Positions 5,784-7,894 of a stretch of 7,894 nucleotides of DNA are shown here, one piece after another. The DNA is from Streptosporangiaceae bacterium. Lineage in GTDB: Bacteria > Actinomycetota > Actinomycetes > Streptosporangiales > Streptosporangiaceae. A program made the position numbers and the translations under genes. Under the pieces are notes generated by a model that worked only from the letters and a program-made list of their open reading frames with translations, had not been told where the DNA came from and did no database searches. The DNA is taken from assembly GCA_030045295.1 (NCBI GenBank), contig JASIGD010000163.1, positions 1-7,894 on the forward strand. The letters are read 5' to 3'. Each line of letters begins with the position of its first letter. Positions within the stretch are counted from its first letter, which is position 1.

Positions 5784-6698
5784 ATGAAGCGAGTCTCACT
5801 GGTCTTCAAGGCCAAGGCCAACAGGGCCCTGGACAAGATGGAAGACCCTCGTGAGACCCTGGACTATTCCTACCAGCGGCAGCTCGAACTGCTGACGAAG
5901 GTCCGCCGTGGGGTCGCGGATGTCGCCACGTCGCGCAAGCGTGTCGAGCTGCAGATGAACCAGCTCCAGCAGCAGGCGAACAAGCTCGAGGACCAGGCGC
6001 GCAAGGCGCTGTCGATGGGCCGCGAGGACCTCGCCCGGGAGGCGCTGACGCGTAAGTCGTCGGCGCAGGCCCAGCTGGACGACCTGCAGACGCAGTATGC
6101 CCAGCTGCAGGCCGAAGAGGAGAAGCTGACGGTCGCGTCGCAGCGGCTGCAGGCCAAGGTGGACGCCTTCCGGACCAGGAAGGAGACCATCAAGGCCACC
6201 TACACCGCAGCCGAGGCGCAGACCAGGATCAACGAGGCTTTCACCGGCATCTCGGAAGAGATGGGCGACGTCGGCATGGCGATCCAGCGCGCCGAGGACA
6301 AGACTGCGCAGATGCAGGCCCGGGCGGGCGCGATCGACGAGCTGATGGCGTCCGGCGCGCTCGACGACGCGGTGGGCGGCAGGCGGGACGACATCCAGTC
6401 CGAGCTCGACATGATGAGCGCCAGCAGCGACGTCGAGCGGGAGCTGGCCAGGCTCAAGGGTGAGCTGACCGCGAGCGCGCCGAAGCAGCTCGAGGGTTCC
6501 GCGCCGGGTTCCAACGGCGAGGCGCAGCCGACCCAGGCGGCGTCTCAGGGCCCGTACGCACCGCCGCCCCCGCCGCCCGCCCAGAACGCCCTGCCCCCGC
6601 AGCAGGCCGATGAGGTGCAGCAGTCCCAGCCTGCCGGGCTCCCAGTGTCTGACCTGCCCGGCCGGTCTGACGAGGCCCAGGACGGTGGCGGGTCGTGA
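5784..6698 (+). CDS. pspA: Phage shock protein A (PspA/Vipp1 family, ESCRT-III superfamily)
   Basis: PspA is a peripheral inner-face membrane protein that oligomerises on stressed lipid bilayers and preserves the proton gradient. Counting from ATG 5784 (304 residues), the N-terminal amphipathic helix KRVSLVFKAKANRALDKM (2-19) ends at the family's EDP (20-22). A long, almost uninterrupted coiled coil follows to about residue 228, including SRKRVELQMNQLQQQ, GREDLAREALTRKSS, FRTRKETIKATYTAAEAQ and EEMGDVGMAIQRAEDK. The core closely resembles streptomycete PspA. The last 75 residues form a Gly/Pro/Gln-rich, acidic tail with six prolines at 260-265, longer than I expect for the family. The frame is open from ATG 5748, but family members begin at MKR; GTG 5781 and ATG 5775 are near alternatives and no start has a strong Shine-Dalgarno. 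The stop overlaps the pspAA start. PspB/PspC and PspF are not in the window. Confidence 0.93.
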   Translation: MKRVSLVFKAKANRALDKMEDPRETLDYSYQRQLELLTKVRRGVADVATSRKRVELQMNQLQQQANKLEDQARKALSMGREDLAREALTRKSSAQAQLDDLQTQYAQLQAEEEKLTVASQRLQAKVDAFRTRKETIKATYTAAEAQTRINEAFTGISEEMGDVGMAIQRAEDKTAQMQARAGAIDELMASGALDDAVGGRRDDIQSELDMMSASSDVERELARLKGELTASAPKQLEGSAPGSNGEAQPTQAASQGPYAPPPPPPAQNALPPQQADEVQQSQPAGLPVSDLPGRSDEAQDGGGS

Positions 6699-6973
6699 TC
6701 GTCAGGATCCTCGGTGAAGGCCAGTTCAGGGTCGACGATGCCGCCGCCGCCGAGCTGAACCGTCTGGACACCGAGCTCGAGGCCGCCGTCGAACACGGCG
6801 ATCAGGGCGCGTTCACCGCCACGCTGACTGGCCTGCTGGCCCAGGTACGCGCGGAGGGTTCACCGCTTCCTCCGGATATCCTTGAACCGTCGGATCTGAT
6901 CCTTCCGAATCAGGACTCGAGCATGGACGAGGTCCGCAAGATGCTCACGGATGAGGGCCTCATCCCGGGCTAA
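6695..6973 (+). CDS. pspAA: PspA-associated protein PspAA
   Basis: This 92-residue cytosolic protein begins MIVRILGEGQFRVDD, continues with a helix AAAELNRLDTELEAAV (about 17-32), and ends with the conserved LEPSDLILPNQDSSMDEVRK and a C-terminal LTDEGLIPG. This pattern, the size and the place directly after pspA identify the PspAA family of actinobacteria. The molecular function is not established; it is thought to be a partner or modulator of PspA. The GTG start (6695) overlaps the pspA TGA in the sequence GTGA, so the two are translationally coupled and probably made in a fixed ratio. There is no separate promoter. No anomalies were seen. Confidence 0.9.
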   Translation: MIVRILGEGQFRVDDAAAAELNRLDTELEAAVEHGDQGAFTATLTGLLAQVRAEGSPLPPDILEPSDLILPNQDSSMDEVRKMLTDEGLIPG

Positions 6974-7023
6974 ACGCCGGCCCACGGGGAGGCCGCTAAG
7001 CCCAGAGCATACTTGCGGCAAAC

Positions 7024-7067
7024 GTTCAGCTAACGATCAGCATTCGTCAGATAAAATTTCAGCAAAG
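7024..7067 (+). promoter_or_regulatory. Four phased ~11-bp direct repeats upstream of htpX
   Basis: The core TCAG occurs at 7026, 7037, 7047 and 7059, at spacings of 11, 10 and 12 nt, mostly in the form (G/A/T)TCAGC. The units are GTTCAGCTAAC, GATCAGCATTC, GTCAGATAAAA and TTTCAGCAAAG. Direct repeats at one-helical-turn spacing are how OmpR/PhoB-type response regulators such as actinobacterial PhoP bind DNA. The third and fourth units overlap the TAAAAT -10 element. The binding protein is unknown and chance recurrence of a 4-mer in 44 nt is possible. Confidence 0.4.
7052..7057 (+). promoter_or_regulatory. htpX: Candidate internal promoter of htpX (-10 TAAAAT)
   Basis: TAAAAT differs from TATAAT at one base and sits in the most AT-rich stretch of the window, 66-71 nt before the htpX ATG. 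TTGCGG at 7013-7018 is too far away to be its -35, and no other -35 fits, which suits an activator-dependent promoter using the repeats at 7024-7067. It would allow htpX to be expressed apart from pspA-pspAA. Confidence 0.45.
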
Positions 7068-7110
7068 TAGTGCTGGTGGCTCCGGAGGGCATTACCCAGC
7101 CGGGCCGAAC

Positions 7111-7118
7111 GGAGGTGG
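7111..7118 (+). promoter_or_regulatory. htpX: Strong ribosome binding site of htpX
   Basis: GGAGGTGG lies 4-7 nt before the ATG at 7123 and is the clearest Shine-Dalgarno in the window, fixing the htpX start. It contrasts with the weak sites of the other genes here. Confidence 0.75.
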
Positions 7119-7122
7119 CGCC

Positions 7123-7894
7123 ATGGCGGCGCGTACCAGGTATGCGCCCGATCGGGGGCTGACGGCGCGGATGACCGCGACCATGTTCTTGCTCGGGCTG
7201 GTGTTTGTCGCATTCGTCGCCGCGATCATCGGCATCGGGGCTGCCTACCACGCCTCCAGCGCCGGAATCGCGCTGATCGCGATCGTCCTGGCCGGCGGCT
7301 TCGCCATCGGGTCGCTGTTCTACTCCGACAAGATCGCGCTCCGCACGGCGGGCGCGGTGGAGGTCACCCCGCAGCAGGCGCCGCAACTGCACGGCATCGT
7401 GGACCGGGTGTGCGCGCTGGCCGACATGCCGAAGCCGCGGGTGGCGATCGCCAGGACCGACCTGCCGAACGCCTTCGCCACCGGCCGCAACGCCGACAAG
7501 GCGGTGCTCTGCGTGACCACCGGCTTGATGAGCAAGCTGGACGACGCGGAGCTCGAGGGCGTCATCGCGCACGAGCTGTCGCACGTGGCGCACAAGGACG
7601 TCCAGGTGATGACCGTCGCCTCGTTCCTGGCCATCGTGGCCGCGCTGCTGATCAGGATCGCCTTCTACGGCGAGCTGTTCGGCGGCGGCCGCGGCCGCGG
7701 CAACAACAACCAGAACGCCGCGATCGTGATGCTCGCGCTGATGGCGGTGAGCATCGTGGTCTACGCCGTCAGCTTCCTGCTGATCCGGATGCTGTCCCGC
7801 TACCGTGAGCTGGCCGCCGACCGCAGCGGCGCGCTGCTGACCGGCCAGCCGAGCGCGCTGAAGAGCGCGCTGATCAAGGTCACCGGTGACATCG
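7123..7894 (+). CDS. htpX: HtpX-type M48 zinc metalloprotease (partial, C-terminus beyond right edge)
   Basis: HtpX is an integral membrane zinc endopeptidase that degrades damaged membrane proteins. I translated 257 codons from ATG 7123; the frame is open at the edge. Two N-terminal membrane segments lie at about 18-41 and 47-66. The cytosolic catalytic part has VTPQQAPQLHGIVDRVCALA (81-100), PNAFATGRN (115-123) and the zinc motif HELSH (150-154) with Glu151 as catalytic base. Two further membrane segments (about 163-182 and 199-221) precede SRYRELAADR (225-234), whose Glu229 is the expected third zinc ligand. A short GGGRGRGNNNQN linker (187-198) lies between them. The sequence closely resembles streptomycete HtpX homologues. 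All catalytic residues are present, so the gene looks functional; roughly the last 30-60 residues should lie outside. Its position after pspA-pspAA is the usual actinobacterial arrangement. Confidence 0.93.
   Translation, partial: MAARTRYAPDRGLTARMTATMFLLGLVFVAFVAAIIGIGAAYHASSAGIALIAIVLAGGFAIGSLFYSDKIALRTAGAVEVTPQQAPQLHGIVDRVCALADMPKPRVAIARTDLPNAFATGRNADKAVLCVTTGLMSKLDDAELEGVIAHELSHVAHKDVQVMTVASFLAIVAALLIRIAFYGELFGGGRGRGNNNQNAAIVMLALMAVSIVVYAVSFLLIRMLSRYRELAADRSGALLTGQPSALKSALIKVTGDI

Noticed and set aside
5663..5854. Short plus-strand frame starting inside the 14-bp palindrome
   Set aside because: 63 codons overlapping the start of pspA out of frame, no Shine-Dalgarno, low-complexity translation.
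6974..7012. Terminator between pspAA and htpX
   Set aside because: Only weak 4-5 bp inverted repeats with long loops and no T tract were found.
7030..7593. Minus-strand frame of 187 codons opposite htpX
   Set aside because: Asp/Arg/Gly/His-rich shadow of the HtpX coding sequence; it also runs through the htpX promoter region.
1..7894. tRNA, rRNA, transposon, integrase or phage genes
   Set aside because: None was recognised on either strand; the name phage shock refers to a membrane-stress response, not to a prophage.

Overview
The window is high-GC DNA with GTG/TTG starts, GC-rich third codon positions and long spurious antisense frames. Together with the gene families present this indicates an actinomycete, probably close to the Streptomycetales/Streptosporangiales. 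This is inferred from protein resemblance alone; no rRNA or tRNA gene is present to place it. Nothing looks recently transferred: no transposase, integrase, phage gene, CRISPR array or tRNA-linked att site was seen.

Left part (1-2846, minus strand): a purine nucleoside phosphorylase is followed 43 nt later by a BcrA-type ABC transporter ATPase and, 3 nt after that, by its ABC-2 type permease, which runs off the left edge. The three could form one transcript. Centre (about 2847-4855, plus strand): divergent from the phosphorylase lies a DedA-type membrane protein. It is followed by an RsbW-like ATP-binding (HATPase) regulator and by a 69-residue conserved hypothetical protein. The DedA and HATPase genes both have a TANNNT hexamer 6-7 nt before the preferred start codon, suggesting leaderless mRNAs.

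Right part (4852-7894): a DUF3043 membrane protein on the minus strand overlaps the 69-residue gene tail to tail by 4 nt and is divergent from a phage-shock module, pspA-pspAA-htpX, on the plus strand. PspA is a coiled-coil membrane-associated protein of the ESCRT-III/Vipp1 superfamily, PspAA is its small actinobacterial partner, and HtpX is an integral membrane zinc protease. Together they are expected to sense and repair damage to the cytoplasmic membrane and clear misfolded membrane proteins. pspA and pspAA overlap by 4 nt (GTGA), while htpX has its own 149-nt upstream region with a good -10 and four TCAG-containing repeats at roughly one-helical-turn spacing. HtpX is cut by the right edge after its zinc-binding motifs.

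The protein-coding content is of known families. The less explained signals are regulatory: three 23-bp tandem repeats and a perfect 14-bp palindrome in the 299-bp DUF3043/pspA divergent region, the phased repeats before htpX, and two adjoining palindromes before the HATPase gene. These are readings of the sequence; no search or folding program was run.
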